Shown here piece after piece: positions 55,391 to 64,000 of a DNA stretch of 64,000 bases. A program made the translations under genes and the position numbers. This DNA is from Palleronia salina. Lineage in GTDB: Bacteria > Pseudomonadota > Alphaproteobacteria > Rhodobacterales > Rhodobacteraceae. Where the stretch lies: the NCBI RefSeq assembly GCF_900141995.1, contig NZ_FQZA01000004.1:62001-126000 (forward strand), given 5' to 3'. The notes beneath the pieces are model-generated. The model saw only the letters and a program-made list of their open reading frames with translations, did not search any database and had not been told where the DNA came from. Position 1 is the stretch's first letter. Each line of letters opens with the position of its first letter.

Positions 55391-57214
55391 TCAGTTCGCC
55401 CGCGCGACCTGCAGCAGCGGCGTGATCCGGCGCAGGGTGGCGCGGCGGTTGGCGCGCTCGGCCTCCAGCGTCGGGACCTTCAGGAACCGCTCGCCATAGC
55501 CCTGGACCACCAGGTTCTCGGGCGGCACGTCGAAATACTCGGTCAGCGCCAGCGCCACAGATTCCGCGCGGCGGTCAGACAGCGCCAGGTTGTAGGCGGC
55601 GTTGCCCACCGCGTCGGTGTGCCCCTCGACCATGAAGATCTCGCGCGGGTTCTCCTCGATCCGTTCGCGGATGAAGCGGCCCAGCGCGGTCAGCTCGTCG
55701 GCCTGCTCGGGCTGGATCGCGGCCGATCCGGTCTCGAACGTGATGTTGTCCAGCGAGATCGCGGGCACCTGGTTGCGCACTTCCGCGATATTGCGGACCT
55801 GCGAGAGCGAATAGCCGCGATCGAACGCCCCCTCGTTGGCCAGCGCGCGGCGCAGGTCGTCCTCGGTCATCCCCGTGGTCTCGGTCGCGGGCTGCTGCAG
55901 ACGGGTCACGTCCACGGCCTGCACCTCGGCGGTGTCGTCCAGCAGCACGGTCCGGGTGCCGTCCGGATCGATCCGGGTGCGGCGCAGGACGCGCAGGTCC
56001 GAATCGCGGATGGTGACGATGCGGGTGCCATCCTCGCGCGTGACGGTCGTCCGGGTCGAGCCGTCGTCGAAACGCTCGGTCGACACGTCGGTGCCGGGAC
56101 GCTGAAGAATCGCCGTGTCGTCCTTGATCAGTTCGAGCCCGCCGTCCTGGCCCTCGACCACGACGCGGTCCTGCGACGAGGCGACGACCTGGCGGTTGTT
56201 GTTCAGAAGTGCGCCGACGGCCAGCACGCCCGCGCCCGCGATCAGGGCCTTCTGCAGGGTGCTGAGCCCGTCGTCATCGTCCTCGACCGCGACCTCGGCT
56301 TCGCCCTCGGCGGCGGCGGCGTCACGATCGATGGCGCTGTCGAAATCCTCGGTGGAGGAACGGGCGGTCTCGTCGGTCACGGTCTGGTTGGCGATTTCCT
56401 CGGCCGGCGCCGCGTCATCGTCGGTGGCCGCGACCTCGGCCGCGCCACCGCCCTCGAGGGCCGCGCGCTCGCTGTCGGTCATCTGGTTTTCAGGGGCCAT
56501 CTCGGGGTTCTCGACCTCCGCGGTCTCGGACTCCGCCTCGGTCTCGGTGCCCGCTTCGGCCTGCGCCTCGGTCCCGGCGTCCGTCTCGGCATCTTCGGCC
56601 AGCCCTTCGGCCACGCGGGCGGCGTCATCATCGGCGGAAGGCGCGGTCTCGGCGGTCTCCGCTTCGGCCTCGGCTTCGGCGGCAGCGGCTTCCTCGGCGG
56701 CCTGCGCCTCGGCCGCGGCGGCGGCATCGGCCTGGGCCTGGGCCTGCTGTTCGGCGGCGGCTTCGGCTTCGGCGGCGGCGGCTTCCTCGGCGGCCTGCGC
56801 TTCTTCCGCGGCGGCGGCTTCGGCCTGGGCCTGCTGTTCGGCGGCGGCCTCGGCTTCGGCGGCGGCAGCTTCCTCGGCGGCCTGCGCTTCTTCCGCGGCG
56901 GCGGCTTCGGCTTGGGCCTGCTGTTCGGCAGCGGCCTCGGCTTCGGCGGCGGCAGCGGCTTCTTCGGCGGCCTGCGCCTCGGCCGCGGCATTGGCGTTCG
57001 CGGCGCCCTCGCCCTGCGGGCCGGCATCCAGAACGGCCTGGACCTCTTCGACGCTGATCCCCAGCGTTGCGGCGCAATCCTCGGCCCCGATCTCGGCGCA
57101 GACCTCGCGGATCTGCGCGGCGGTTGCGTCGTCCTGTTGCGCGAACGCGGCGTGCGGGAAGGCGAGGTGAAGCGACGCGACGAGCGCCGTGGTGGTGTTG
57201 AGCGTCTTACGCAT
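55391..57214 (-). CDS. OmpA-family outer-membrane/peptidoglycan-binding protein with Ala/Glu/Gln tandem repeats
   Basis: A 607-residue secreted protein (signal peptide about 1-25, start at 57214 with GGAGG 5 bases upstream). After a short N-terminal region comes an extended Ala/Glu/Gln domain with 29-residue tandem repeats (about 70-160), then acidic low-complexity sequence, a possible membrane segment near about 315-330 (LIAGAGVLAVGALL) and the C-terminal OmpA_C domain (about 495-605). The latter has the peptidoglycan-binding pattern ITFETGSAAIQPEQADEL and VEGHTDAVGNAAYNLALSDRR. The repeat region is probably a helical spacer that spans the periplasm. It interrupts the CoxE-XdhC gene order. 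Confidence 0.85.
   Translation of the reverse strand: MRKTLNTTTALVASLHLAFPHAAFAQQDDATAAQIREVCAEIGAEDCAATLGISVEEVQAVLDAGPQGEGAANANAAAEAQAAEEAAAAAEAEAAAEQQAQAEAAAAEEAQAAEEAAAAEAEAAAEQQAQAEAAAAEEAQAAEEAAAAEAEAAAEQQAQAQADAAAAAEAQAAEEAAAAEAEAEAETAETAPSADDDAARVAEGLAEDAETDAGTEAQAEAGTETEAESETAEVENPEMAPENQMTDSERAALEGGGAAEVAATDDDAAPAEEIANQTVTDETARSSTEDFDSAIDRDAAAAEGEAEVAVEDDDDGLSTLQKALIAGAGVLAVGALLNNNRQVVASSQDRVVVEGQDGGLELIKDDTAILQRPGTDVSTERFDDGSTRTTVTREDGTRIVTIRDSDLRVLRRTRIDPDGTRTVLLDDTAEVQAVDVTRLQQPATETTGMTEDDLRRALANEGAFDRGYSLSQVRNIAEVRNQVPAISLDNITFETGSAAIQPEQADELTALGRFIRERIEENPREIFMVEGHTDAVGNAAYNLALSDRRAESVALALTEYFDVPPENLVVQGYGERFLKVPTLEAERANRRATLRRITPLLQVARAN
56741..57001 (-). repeat. 87-bp coding tandem repeat in the OmpA gene
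   Basis: Units start at 56741, 56828 and 56915 (anchor GGCCTGCTGTTCGG on the plus strand), exactly 87 bases apart, coding for a 29-residue Ala/Glu/Gln unit. The first two differ by only a few bases; the third is more diverged, so the array probably expands or shrinks by slippage or recombination. Confidence 0.85.
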
Positions 57215-57279
57215 GGGATCCTCCTGGTACGAACTCATTCGTTGCCCCCAGTAACGTCATCCCCGTGCGACAAGTTGCA

Positions 57280-58542
57280 TCACGCCTCCGACAGGGCCGC
57301 CATCATGCGCGCCTTTTCGCCCACATCGTCGCGCCGGGCCAGGGCTGCGGCCAACCCTTCGAGCGATGCGATGTCGTGGCCCGCGCGGAAGCTGTCCACG
57401 TGCGGCATCATCGCGGCGATGCCCCTGGCGCGCGGTGCGAAGCCGTCGAAGCGCAGCAGCGGGTTCAGCCAGATCACCTTGCGCGCCGTCAGGTGCAGCC
57501 GCCGCATCGCCGCCTCGAGCTGCGCGGGATCCCCCCGGTCGAGCCCATCGGTGATCAGCAGCACGATCGCCCCCTGCCCCATCACCCGGCGCGACCAGTC
57601 GCGGTTGAAGGTCCGGAGGCATTCGCCGATCCGCGTGCCGCCTTCCCAGTCCTGCGCTTCGGCCCCGGCGGCGGCCAGGGCGGCGTCCACGTCGCGCCGG
57701 CGCAGGTGGCGGGTGATGTTGGTCAGCCGCGTGCCGAAGGTGAAGGCGTGGACCTGCGCCCAGCCGGCGCCCTTCTCGTTCGCCACCGCGTGCAGGAAAT
57801 GCAGCACGGCGCGGGAATAGTGGGACATGGACCCCGAGATATCGCAGATCGCCACCAGGTTGGGCCAGCGGATGCGCTGGTCGCGGGTGGCGAAGCGGGT
57901 GATGTCACCGCCCTTGCGCATGGCCGCGCGCATGGTGGCGGGCCAGTCGGGGCGCGCGCCGTTCGGCGCCGCGATGGTGCGGCGTGATTTCAAGGGCTGC
58001 ACCGGCAGGGTGAGGCGCGCGATCATCCGCTTCGCCCGCGCCATTTCGGCGGTGGACATCTGTTCGAAATCCAGCGTGCGCAGCCGTTCCTCGTCGGACA
58101 CGGTGCGCGAGGCATCGATCTCGATCAGGGTTTCCTGCTCGTCCTCGTCGGGCTGGGGCACGTCGTCGGCCTCGGCCCCGTCGAGGATGGCTTCGGCCGC
58201 CCGTTTCTCGGCCGGCTTCGCCGTGCGGTCTTCCTGCGTGCCGCGCACCGAGGGCAGCAGCCAGCTCATCATCTGCTCCATGTAGCGCGGGTCGCGCCAG
58301 TAGAGCCGGAAGATCTGGTCGAACGTCTCGCGCTGGTCGGGCTTGGTGACGAAGCAGGCCTGCAGCGTGTAGTAGAAATCTCGCCGGTCGGTGAAGCCCG
58401 CCGCCTCGACCGCGCGGATCGCGTCCATGGTGCGGCCCGGCCCGATGGGCAGCCCGGCCTTCCTGAGCGCCCGGGCAAACCAGGTAATGTTCTGCGCGAG
58501 CTTGGGGTTCTCGGGCAGCTCGAGTTCGGCGAGCTCTACCAT
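57280..58542 (-). CDS. coxE: VWA-domain protein, CoxE-like
   Basis: A 420-residue protein of the CoxE family. A helical N-terminal part (about 1-190) precedes a von Willebrand A domain (about 210-400) with the MIDAS motif DISGSMSHYSR (about 212-222), an intermediate threonine in GGTRIGECL and DGLDRGDP. CoxE works with the CoxD AAA+ ATPase in assembling the [CuSMoO2] centre of carbon monoxide dehydrogenase. The neighbouring upstream gene is exactly such an ATPase. No strong ribosome binding site precedes the ATG. Confidence 0.88.
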   Translation of the reverse strand: MVELAELELPENPKLAQNITWFARALRKAGLPIGPGRTMDAIRAVEAAGFTDRRDFYYTLQACFVTKPDQRETFDQIFRLYWRDPRYMEQMMSWLLPSVRGTQEDRTAKPAEKRAAEAILDGAEADDVPQPDEDEQETLIEIDASRTVSDEERLRTLDFEQMSTAEMARAKRMIARLTLPVQPLKSRRTIAAPNGARPDWPATMRAAMRKGGDITRFATRDQRIRWPNLVAICDISGSMSHYSRAVLHFLHAVANEKGAGWAQVHAFTFGTRLTNITRHLRRRDVDAALAAAGAEAQDWEGGTRIGECLRTFNRDWSRRVMGQGAIVLLITDGLDRGDPAQLEAAMRRLHLTARKVIWLNPLLRFDGFAPRARGIAAMMPHVDSFRAGHDIASLEGLAAALARRDDVGEKARMMAALSEA

Positions 58543-58558
58543 GGATGACCGGCGACGA

Positions 58559-58617
58559 GGGGGGCGCCGCCCCCCGCCCTGCGGGCCCCCCCGGAGTATT
58601 TCGCGACCAGTGATGAT
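58559..58617 (-). repeat. Dispersed palindromic repeat, copy D
   Basis: On the minus strand: lead-in CATCATCACTGGTCGCG, then AAATACTCCGGGGGG, a small GCCC/GGGC stem and the terminal hairpin GGGGGGC-GGC-GCCCCCC. The lead-in matches copy A, not B, C or E. It separates coxD from coxE. Confidence 0.85.
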
Positions 58618-58672
58618 GCGGGCGCGGGACCCCGATGGCGGAGACTGTTGGGATCGGAGGCGCGTCGGGGCA

Positions 58673-59584
58673 TCAGGCGGCGTTCAACTCGGCGCGGACC
58701 TTGTCGAGCAGCTGCGTGGCCTCGGCGCCCTGCAGTTTCTGGATATCGTCCTGGTATTTGAGGATCGCGCCCAGCGTGTCGGCGATGACCTGCGGGCTGA
58801 GCTCGATCATGTCGAGCGCCAGCAGGCATTTTGCCCAGTCGATCGTTTCGGCCACGCCCGGTTTCTTGAACAGATCCTCGCTGCGCAGGGCCTGCACGAA
58901 GGCGACGACCTCGCGGCTGAGGTTCTCGGCGGCCTCGGGCGCGCGGGCGTGCAGAATCTCGATCTCGCGGTCGAAATCGGGGTAGTCGACCCAGTGGTAG
59001 AGGCAGCGCCGCTTGAGCGCATCGTGCACCTCGCGCGTGCGGTTGGAGGTGAGGATGACGATGGGCGGCTCGGGCGCGCGGATGGTGCCGAGCTCGGGGA
59101 TGGTGACGGCGAAATCGCTGAGCGCTTCGAGCAGGAAGGCCTCGAACGGGGCATCCGTGCGGTCGATCTCGTCGATGAGCAGGACCGGCGCGCCGCCCGG
59201 TTGCGGGCGCATGGCATCGAGCAGCGGGCGCGAGATCAGGTAGTCCTCGGTGAAAAGCTCGGTCTTCAGCGCGTCGCGGTCGGCCCCGCCCGTGGCCTCG
59301 GCGGTGCGGATGGCGATCATCTGCTCGGCGAAGTTCCATTCGTAGACGGCCGAGGCGGCGTCGAGCCCCTCGTAGCATTGCAGGCGGATGAGCTTGCGGC
59401 CCAGCGCGGCGGCGATGGCCTTGGCGATCTCGGTCTTGCCGGTGCCGGCCTCGCCTTCCAGGAAGAGCGGGCGGCCCAGCTTCATCGACAGAAACGCCAC
59501 CGTGGCCAGCGCGCGGCCGCAGACGTAATCCTGCCCCGCCAGCGCGTCCTGCGCGGCATCGATCGACGCGGGAATTTCGAACAT
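58673..59584 (-). CDS. coxD: MoxR-type AAA+ ATPase, CoxD-like
   Basis: 303 residues. Walker A GEAGTGKTE (about 43-51), Walker B LLIDEIDRTD, sensor ILTSNRTRE and a C-terminal arginine-finger/sensor-2 region. The CYEGLDAASAVYEWNF segment is typical of the CoxD subgroup of MoxR ATPases. It drives, with CoxE, the sulfuration and copper insertion step of aerobic CO dehydrogenase maturation. AAGGAAGG lies 7 bases before the ATG at 59584; the longer open frame lacks a site. Confidence 0.9.
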   Translation of the reverse strand: MFEIPASIDAAQDALAGQDYVCGRALATVAFLSMKLGRPLFLEGEAGTGKTEIAKAIAAALGRKLIRLQCYEGLDAASAVYEWNFAEQMIAIRTAEATGGADRDALKTELFTEDYLISRPLLDAMRPQPGGAPVLLIDEIDRTDAPFEAFLLEALSDFAVTIPELGTIRAPEPPIVILTSNRTREVHDALKRRCLYHWVDYPDFDREIEILHARAPEAAENLSREVVAFVQALRSEDLFKKPGVAETIDWAKCLLALDMIELSPQVIADTLGAILKYQDDIQKLQGAEATQLLDKVRAELNAA

Positions 59585-59679
59585 GCGGACACCTTCCTTG
59601 TGGGACACGCCTAGAACTGCACCCGCGGCGCGGAGGGTCAAGCAAGGCTAAGGTGGCATGGATCGGCCCCGCGGGCGGA

Positions 59680-60729
59680 TCAGCCGCGCGGCGCCTGGGC
59701 GTTCTGGTAGAGCGCGACGAGCTTCTGGGCCAGCGCGGGCGGCGGCGGGCGGCTGCCCGCGGCCAGAAGCAGCCGGCCGTAGAGCTTGACCGCGTCGGGA
59801 TCGGCCAGCGCGAGGCGGAAGGCCTCGGCGTGCCAGTGACGGCCCGCGTCCTCGGCCGCGGCCACGCCGGGCAGATCGCGCAGCCCGGCAAGCTCGACCG
59901 CCGTGCGCGGGGCCATGCGGGCGATGCTGTCGTCGCGCACCGTGTTAAAGTTCCGCTCCACCCAGTAGGTCAGGTCCACGGGCTTGTCGGTGTGGTTGGG
60001 CAGCCCGCGCCGCGTCTTGGCCAGGAACTCTTCGGCCGAGCGGACCGAGTAGTGGTTCAACTGCACGAGGTCATGGGCGATGGGCGGCCCCCAGAGCATG
60101 ATCTGGCCCTGGTTGCGCGCCACGGCCTCGGGCAGGGGCCGGCCCGATCCGTCGACCCAGCGCGGCGTGGCGCCGTCCTCCTGCTTCGGGCGGTGCACGC
60201 CCGGGCCCTTGAACGGCCCGCGGCGGCGGTAGAGCGTCTTGATGAAGCGCGACAGCGCCGGGTAGAGCGCATCGTCGGGAATGGCGCGGCTGAAGGCCTC
60301 GGTCGGCGGCGTCTCGGGCCGGGTGGCGTGGCCGTTATGCCCGAACAACCGCCAGGGCAGCGCGACCGCGTCGGCGTCGAGGCCGGCCAGCATGTCCTGC
60401 AGCGTGTCGTGCGGCGCGCGCAGGTTGAGGTATTCGTCGCAGTCCAGCACGGCGATCCAGTCGGCCTGCGCGGTCAGGGGATGGTCGCGCGCGGCGCGCA
60501 GCGCGGCCCATTGGGGGCGCTTGCCCTCGGGGACACGGTTGCGGACATGCGTGAGCGCCCCGCCGGCCTGCAGAAGGTCGAGCAGCGCGTCGCTGCCATC
60601 GGCGCAGTCGTTGGTGAAGACGAGGAAATCCGTCACCCCGGCCCCGCGGCAATGGGCCAGCCAGTGCAGGATGTTCGGCCCCTCGTCGCGCATGGTGGTG
60701 ATGACGAGGATGCGCGGCGCCTCAGCCAT
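59680..60729 (-). CDS. Glycosyltransferase family 2-like protein
   Basis: A 349-residue soluble protein of the Glyco_tranf_2_4 type. The N-terminal TMRDEGPNILHWLAHCRG and TNDCADGSDALLDLL blocks bind the nucleotide sugar, and the metal-binding acid lies in VLDCDEYLNL (about 98-107). The same arrangement is found in the first half of the 619-residue protein encoded nearby (positions 61597-63456), so the two are paralogues. It overlaps the upstream glycosyltransferase gene by 8 bases. Confidence 0.85.
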   Translation of the reverse strand: MAEAPRILVITTMRDEGPNILHWLAHCRGAGVTDFLVFTNDCADGSDALLDLLQAGGALTHVRNRVPEGKRPQWAALRAARDHPLTAQADWIAVLDCDEYLNLRAPHDTLQDMLAGLDADAVALPWRLFGHNGHATRPETPPTEAFSRAIPDDALYPALSRFIKTLYRRRGPFKGPGVHRPKQEDGATPRWVDGSGRPLPEAVARNQGQIMLWGPPIAHDLVQLNHYSVRSAEEFLAKTRRGLPNHTDKPVDLTYWVERNFNTVRDDSIARMAPRTAVELAGLRDLPGVAAAEDAGRHWHAEAFRLALADPDAVKLYGRLLLAAGSRPPPPALAQKLVALYQNAQAPRG

Positions 60730-61600
60730 GGGCGGGCTGCTCCAACCCTTCGCGCAGGGGGGCGGCGGCGTGGGGCAACTGGCCCCCAAGGTCCGCCACC
60801 AGCCGGTCGAAGGCAGGCGCGAAGAACGGCCAGCCGTGGTTGTGGGCGAAGCGGTGGTAGTGGATCACGGCGGCCTCGTTGGGCTCGAACGCCCGGTCCG
60901 AGATCGAGTAGTTGTAGCGTTCGTCCAGCACGTTGACCGGGATCCCGAACCGCGCGCAGGTGAGTGGCAGCGCGATCTGGTCGAGCCACGGGCGTTTCTG
61001 CGCGATGGCCAGGTTCCAGTCGATATCGCGGGCGGTGTCGAACCAGCGGCGCGCGAAAGCGGGCGGCGCGCCTTCGCGAAACGCCAGGAACCCGGCGTTG
61101 TAATAGGGATAGAACTCGATCCGGCGACCGCGCGTCAGGCGTACGCGCTCGGTCGGGACCTCCATGCCGAAATGGGCGTAGGCGCGCGGCCAGCGCTCGT
61201 TGGTCTTGCCCCATGTGGGCTTGCCCTCGGGCACCGCCGCGATGCCGCCCTCGGGGGCGAGGCCGCGCAGGTCCAGGTCGCCGCCGATCAGCATGTCGGT
61301 ATCGAAGAACACGCCCGTGTCACCGTCGCGCGGGGCGAGACAGGCGAAGATCTTGTTGCCGTGGGGGAAGGGCTTCTTCCAGGTGTCGGCGGGGATGGCG
61401 ATGGTCTCGACCCGGGCGCCCAGCCGGTCGTAGGCCGCCCGCAGATCATCGGGGATGGCGCCGTTTCCGGGCTCGGGCGCGTAGGCGACGATGTCGAGGT
61501 CGTGGACCACCCGCGCGCGCAGGGACGAGGCCAGCAAGAGCCCCTGCGCCGCCATGTCGGGCCCGTCGATGACGAAGAAGGCCGTGACGCGTTCGCTCAT
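60722..61600 (-). CDS. Glycosyltransferase family 8-like protein
   Basis: 292 residues. The DxD motif is in VFFDTDMLIGGDLD (about 98-111), preceded by the NKIFACLAP block, and a YYNAGFLAFREG acceptor-side loop follows. These resemble family-8 (glycogenin/LgtC-like) retaining transferases. The start at 61600 overlaps the stop of the upstream gene as ATGA. The target glycan is not known. Confidence 0.8.
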   Translation of the reverse strand: MSERVTAFFVIDGPDMAAQGLLLASSLRARVVHDLDIVAYAPEPGNGAIPDDLRAAYDRLGARVETIAIPADTWKKPFPHGNKIFACLAPRDGDTGVFFDTDMLIGGDLDLRGLAPEGGIAAVPEGKPTWGKTNERWPRAYAHFGMEVPTERVRLTRGRRIEFYPYYNAGFLAFREGAPPAFARRWFDTARDIDWNLAIAQKRPWLDQIALPLTCARFGIPVNVLDERYNYSISDRAFEPNEAAVIHYHRFAHNHGWPFFAPAFDRLVADLGGQLPHAAAPLREGLEQPAHG

Positions 61601-63456
61601 GGCGCGGGCTCCAGCGGCTCGGGGCGGTCGTAGGCCGCGGCCACGGCGGGATCCACCGGCAGGCGGCGGGTATAGCCCAGCGCCTTCAGCACGGCCTCCC
61701 ACGGTTTCAGTGCGGTGAACGCTTCGACCCAGAGCCGGCCGGTCAGCGTGACGAAGCGCGGGGTGAGTTCCAGCCCCGAAAGGGCCGCGCGCAACAGCTC
61801 GGGCGTCAGGCGCGGATCGCCCAGCGCGAGAAAGTCCACCTGCGTCTCGGACATCAGCGCCGCCAGCGCCGCGCCGTCTTCGGCGATGTCGTCCGCTACC
61901 AGCCGCAATCGTTCGTTCTCGGCCAATCCGTTGCGCGCCCACAGCCGGTCGATGAAGGCGCGCAGGTCGGCGCTGCCCTCTTGCAGCGTGACCCGCATGT
62001 CGGGGCGTTCGTTGGCCAGGTGGCTGCCGATGAAACCCGAGGTCGCGCCGATCTCGAGGTAGTGGGCGAATTCGGGCAGCATTTTCGGCACGTTGCGCGC
62101 CAGGTTGCGCTCGAACTTGCCCTCGGTGATCTGGAGCAGGCCCGGCGGGGTGAACAGCCGCGGATCGCAAGGCAGCTCGACCGAGTGGTTGCGGACCCAC
62201 TCCATCGGCGGATCGGCGGTCATGTCGGGGATGTCGCGCACGTACGTGTCAACCGGCAGGATCATGCGGTCCAGCGGCTCTTTCGCCTTCTCGTCGCTGC
62301 GCTTGATGGCGGCGCGCCTTTCCATGTCCTTCATCTTGGCGGCGATGGCCTCGGGGTCGCGTTCCTTCGGCGGCTTGGCCTCGACCTGGGTGATGGGAAT
62401 CTGCGAGGCGGCGTTCAACTCGGCCACGAAGGCCTCGTATTCGGGGCCGCCCTTGAACGCGGCCAGGCGCGCCTCGACCCGCTCCAACGCGGCGTGGTGC
62501 AGGCTGTTCAGCATCGGGTCCGTCAGCAGCCCCTCGAAGATTTCCCGCCGCCGGTCCGAGTAGCGCAGCATGGCGTCGTCGCGCACCTCGTTGCGGTCCT
62601 GAAGCGCCCAGTACTCGTGATTGTACTTGTTGGCCTTGTTGTTGACGTTGCCGCGGAACTTGCGGATCGCGTAGCTGTCGATGGATTTCACGGCATAGTG
62701 GTTCATCTGCGCCCAATCGTAGCCGATGGTGCGCACGATGGACCGCCAGCCGCGGAACTTGAAATACTCCTCCATCTCGCGGCCCGAGCCGTTCAGCCAT
62801 TTCACCGAGTGGGGATAGTCGGTGTCGAGCGTCTTGTTCTTCATCTTCGGGCGGTGGATGCCCAGCTTCCAGTGCTCGGGTTCGAACTGGAACAGGGTCT
62901 TCACGCCCCAGCCCTTGTTCCACATGGGCGGCGCGGCCATCAGGTATTGCTCGGTCACGAAATCGCGCGACCAGTGCTGCACCCCGCCCGACCCGAAGAT
63001 CCGCCAGGTGATGACCATGCCGTTGGCGCCCGCGTCCTTGATGCCGTCGATCATCCCGTCGAGGCTGCCGTCGCCGTGCTTGATGCACAGGAACTCGTCC
63101 GCGTCGAAGACCAGCACCCAGTCGCTCTCCATCACGACCGGCTCGTCCTGGGCGTACTTGATGGCCGAGGGCTGCGGCTTCAGCCCCTTGGGGATGTCGT
63201 TGCGGCGGTGGTGGACCAGCCCCAGCTCGTCCAGCCGGATCAGCATGGTGTCGGTGCCGTCCGTGCAATCGTTGGTGTAGACGACCAGGTCGGTGAACCC
63301 GACGGCGATATGATGAGCCACCCATTCCAGAAGATAGGGCCCCTCGTCCTTCATCATCGACACGGCGGTGACGCGCCCGTGGCGCGACGTATTCGGCACG
63401 GGCATCGCCGGGGCATCCGCCTTCACGGCCCGATCGGTCGTTTCAACGACTGGCAT
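61597..63456 (-). CDS. Glycosyltransferase family 2 domain fused to a methyltransferase-like C-terminal domain
   Basis: About 619 residues. The N-terminal half (about 30-330) is a family-2-like transferase with MMKDEGPYLLEWVAHHIA, YTNDCTDGTDTML and the metal acid in VFDADEFLCIK. The C-terminal part (about 470-600) contains HYLEIGATSGFIGSHLANE, which looks like motif I of a class I SAM methyltransferase, and VDFLALGDPRLTPELLR. The start at 63456 is chosen because AAGGGGG lies 4-5 bases upstream; ATGs 7 and 15 codons earlier lack a site. Domain roles are inferred. It is probably a bifunctional enzyme of a surface glycan pathway. Confidence 0.75.
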   Translation of the reverse strand: MPVVETTDRAVKADAPAMPVPNTSRHGRVTAVSMMKDEGPYLLEWVAHHIAVGFTDLVVYTNDCTDGTDTMLIRLDELGLVHHRRNDIPKGLKPQPSAIKYAQDEPVVMESDWVLVFDADEFLCIKHGDGSLDGMIDGIKDAGANGMVITWRIFGSGGVQHWSRDFVTEQYLMAAPPMWNKGWGVKTLFQFEPEHWKLGIHRPKMKNKTLDTDYPHSVKWLNGSGREMEEYFKFRGWRSIVRTIGYDWAQMNHYAVKSIDSYAIRKFRGNVNNKANKYNHEYWALQDRNEVRDDAMLRYSDRRREIFEGLLTDPMLNSLHHAALERVEARLAAFKGGPEYEAFVAELNAASQIPITQVEAKPPKERDPEAIAAKMKDMERRAAIKRSDEKAKEPLDRMILPVDTYVRDIPDMTADPPMEWVRNHSVELPCDPRLFTPPGLLQITEGKFERNLARNVPKMLPEFAHYLEIGATSGFIGSHLANERPDMRVTLQEGSADLRAFIDRLWARNGLAENERLRLVADDIAEDGAALAALMSETQVDFLALGDPRLTPELLRAALSGLELTPRFVTLTGRLWVEAFTALKPWEAVLKALGYTRRLPVDPAVAAAYDRPEPLEPAP

Positions 63457-63666
63457 ATTGCCCCCTTCCACGCTCATCGCCGGATACCGTGACACGGCCA
63501 TGCGGCGATTTTAAGGCTACTGGTCACGATCCGGCACAAATGAGACAAATCCGATGGGATCGTGCCGTTTTCCGCAATCTTGCCGCATTCCCGTCCTAAG
63601 CGTCTGCGAAACCCGATCATCATAAAGCCCCGCGCGCAATCGCGCGTGCAGCAAGGAGCAGGACAG

Positions 63667-64000
63667 ATGTCATCCCCGCAACGGCGCCCGGTCGCATCCC
63701 TCTGGATCGGCGAACGGCTGCAATACCTCAACCAGCTTTGCCTGGCGAGCCACGTGCAGCAGGGCCACCAGACCATTCTCTATACCACCCACAAGGTCGA
63801 GAACGTCCCCGAGGGTGTCGAGGTGCGCGATGCGAACGACGTGATGGCCATCGACCTGGAGCTGGTGCAGGGCACCTCGGCCTCGTTCTGGTCCAACGTC
63901 TTCCGCTACAAGATGATCAAGAAGGACGACGCGATCTGGATCGACTGCGACGCCTTCTGCCACCGCCCCTTCCCCGACGAGATGGACAATATCTTCGCGG
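63667..64000 (+). CDS. Glycosyltransferase, 3'-truncated by the window edge
   Basis: The frame opens at an ATG with AGGAG 8 bases upstream and continues past the end of the window (111 codons seen). The N-terminus LWIGERLQYLNQLCLASHV followed by GHQTILYTTH and the metal motif in IWIDCDAFCHRPF are typical of Lgt5/Gb3-synthase-like (family 32-related) transferases. It is divergent from the other glycosyltransferase genes; the 210-base gap between them holds both promoters. Confidence 0.8.
   Translation, partial: MSSPQRRPVASLWIGERLQYLNQLCLASHVQQGHQTILYTTHKVENVPEGVEVRDANDVMAIDLELVQGTSASFWSNVFRYKMIKKDDAIWIDCDAFCHRPFPDEMDNIFA

Overview
The window is high-GC DNA from an alphaproteobacterium, most likely a Rhodobacteraceae (Roseobacter-group) member. 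The grounds are a two-lipoyl-domain SucB, the cysG-DUF2849-cysI-cysH-DUF934-fpr sulfur operon, an infC that starts at ATC, coxD/coxE-type maturation genes and a Rhodobacteraceae-style dispersed palindromic repeat. All calls come from reading the sequence and family knowledge; no search was run.

Layout. 1-6.0 kb: the 2-oxoglutarate dehydrogenase operon (sucA 3' part, sucB, three small genes including a lipoprotein and a MAPEG protein, lpdA). 6.1-8.1 kb: an AGCS amino-acid:cation symporter and a universal stress protein, followed by a 627-base non-coding stretch. 8.7-24.3 kb: a single leftward operon of 12 genes that resembles the Pseudomonas/Azotobacter alginate operon: algD, alg8, alg44, algA, algG, algI, algJ, a Sel1 protein, algX, algF, a large TPR/Sel1 protein, algL. 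Two orphan NarL/LuxR-type regulators lie just upstream (24.5-25.8 kb).

26-37 kb: a TPP riboswitch ahead of a short-chain dehydrogenase, possibly through a small coupled leader ORF; a ygiB-ygiC pair; a Na+/Ca2+ exchanger; xylulokinase with a HAD phosphatase; tRNA-Gly(UCC); an MsbA-like exporter; an acyl-CoA synthetase; and an SGNH hydrolase. 37.6-44.3 kb: ynfA, a complete oppABCDF peptide importer and an Lrp-type regulator divergent from cysG. 44.5-50 kb: assimilatory sulfate reduction. 50-53 kb: an Ala/Glu-rich lipoprotein, infC and an EEP-family hydrolase. 53-59.6 kb: molybdenum-hydroxylase maturation genes (MoCF-binding, XdhC/CoxF, CoxE, CoxD) interrupted by an OmpA protein with 87-bp tandem repeats. 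59.7-64 kb: a glycosyltransferase cluster.

The main discovery candidate is the alginate-like operon. Precursor synthesis (AlgD), polymerisation (Alg8) and O-acetylation (AlgI, AlgJ, AlgX) keep their recognisable catalytic residues. By contrast, AlgG appears to lack the DPHD motif, the AlgA C-terminal domain lacks the type II mannose-6-phosphate isomerase motif, the Alg44 PilZ domain lacks its RxxxR and DxSxxG residues, AlgL has NNL where NNH is expected, and no AlgE-type outer-membrane barrel is present. Together this suggests an acetylated, perhaps non-epimerised polymannuronate-like exopolysaccharide, with regulation and export that differ from the Pseudomonas model.
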